From Prorocentrum cordatum (lineage: Eukaryota; Sar; Dinophyceae; Prorocentrales; Prorocentraceae): a DNA stretch of 64,000 bases. Below are positions 63,708-64,000 of the stretch, in pieces. Under the pieces are notes generated by a model that was not told the origin of the DNA, did not search any database, and worked only from the letters and a program-made list of their open reading frames with translations. The stretch spans positions 17,164 through 81,163 of the forward strand of contig CAUYUJ010000707.1 in the NCBI GenBank assembly GCA_963575745.1, given 5' to 3'. The first letter of the stretch is position 1; each line of letters begins with the position of its first letter. Made by a program: the position numbers and the translations under genes.

Positions 63708-63890
63708 GAGGAACAAAAACATAACCATCAACTTTTGGCGCTCCGTGCGGATTTCTTGGATCCGCCCCGGGCTCCCCTCCCTGGCGCGCGGAGCGCGCCA
63801 GGGGCGGCGACGGAGGCGCCGCCGAGGGGGCCCCAGCGCAGATCCGAGAAATCGGCGCGGAGCGCCAAAGGTTTATGCTTATGGCGTTTT
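63708..63890. mobile_element. GC-hairpin inverted-repeat element, copy 4 (divergent)
   Basis: Arms TTTTGGCGCTCCGTGCGGATT / GCGCGGAGCGCCAAAGG around the same CTGGCGCGCGGAGCGCGCCAG core; outer GGGGAAC ends eroded (GGAACAAAAAC). Confidence 0.8.
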
Positions 63891-64000
63891 GTATTATTAT
63901 TATTAGTATTATTATTATTACTACTACTATTATTACTAATAGAAATTATTATTATTATTATTATTATTATCATTATTTGTATTATTATTATTAATATTAT
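63891..64000. repeat. (ATT)n microsatellite
   Basis: ATT/ACT triplets to the window end. Confidence 0.95.

Overview
This is nuclear DNA from a microbial eukaryote, not a prokaryotic or organellar segment. It is GC-rich and crowded with triplet and dinucleotide microsatellites, minisatellites, short inverted-repeat transposons and two decayed LINE reverse transcriptases. The few clearly coding stretches are short exons with strong G/C preference at third positions and GT-AG splice signals. A dinoflagellate-like or other GC-rich algal protist is my best guess. It rests on general style (LINE type, triplet tracts, sparse exons) and not on a marker gene. I see no rRNA, tRNA, CRISPR, operon or prokaryotic signal, and a 100-N gap lies at 61401-61500.

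Layout. 1-455: minus-strand coding fragment leaving the window. 456-4200: degenerate repeats, a small plus ORF and a (TCC)n tract. 4270-6190: LINE reverse transcriptase relic with a YVDDR active site (minus). 6200-12000: ambiguous sequence, CCAAGAGGCC-type satellite, an ~82-bp tandem repeat and (CA)n. 11900-15000: four copies of a 120-200 bp MITE around a minus-strand gene with an acidic tail encoded by a GAT microsatellite. 15400-28000: satellites, including an octamer GGGCTATA array, triplet tracts and dispersed repeats. 28200-31100: two further small inverted-repeat families and a minus-strand gene. 31585-34110: two 76-bp-unit arrays and a plus-strand terminal exon, bounded by two MITE half-ends. 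34500-43500: MITEs, GT/CA/ACGC tracts, foldback elements, a 73-bp minisatellite and a minus-strand exon. 44160-46990: LINE relic with endonuclease GDFN and reverse transcriptase FADD motifs (minus). 47250-50150: satellite, then two convergent coding regions whose stop codons are 7 bp apart, then another minus-strand exon. 51500-54550: MITE, GC hairpin element and a multi-exon minus-strand membrane-protein gene. 55000-64000: low-complexity DNA, 1.1 kb of ATC repeats, more elements, and a minus-strand gene whose open frame is interrupted by a GC-hairpin element.

Genes do not form a pathway; none of the non-transposon proteins was recognised. Nearly every confident coding frame needs a one-base insertion to stay open. 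This looks more like uncorrected single-base deletions in the assembly than independent decay, although three in-frame TAA/TAG codons remain unexplained. Most long ORFs here are open only because they cross stop-free microsatellites; these were left out. Where both strands looked equally coding I say so.
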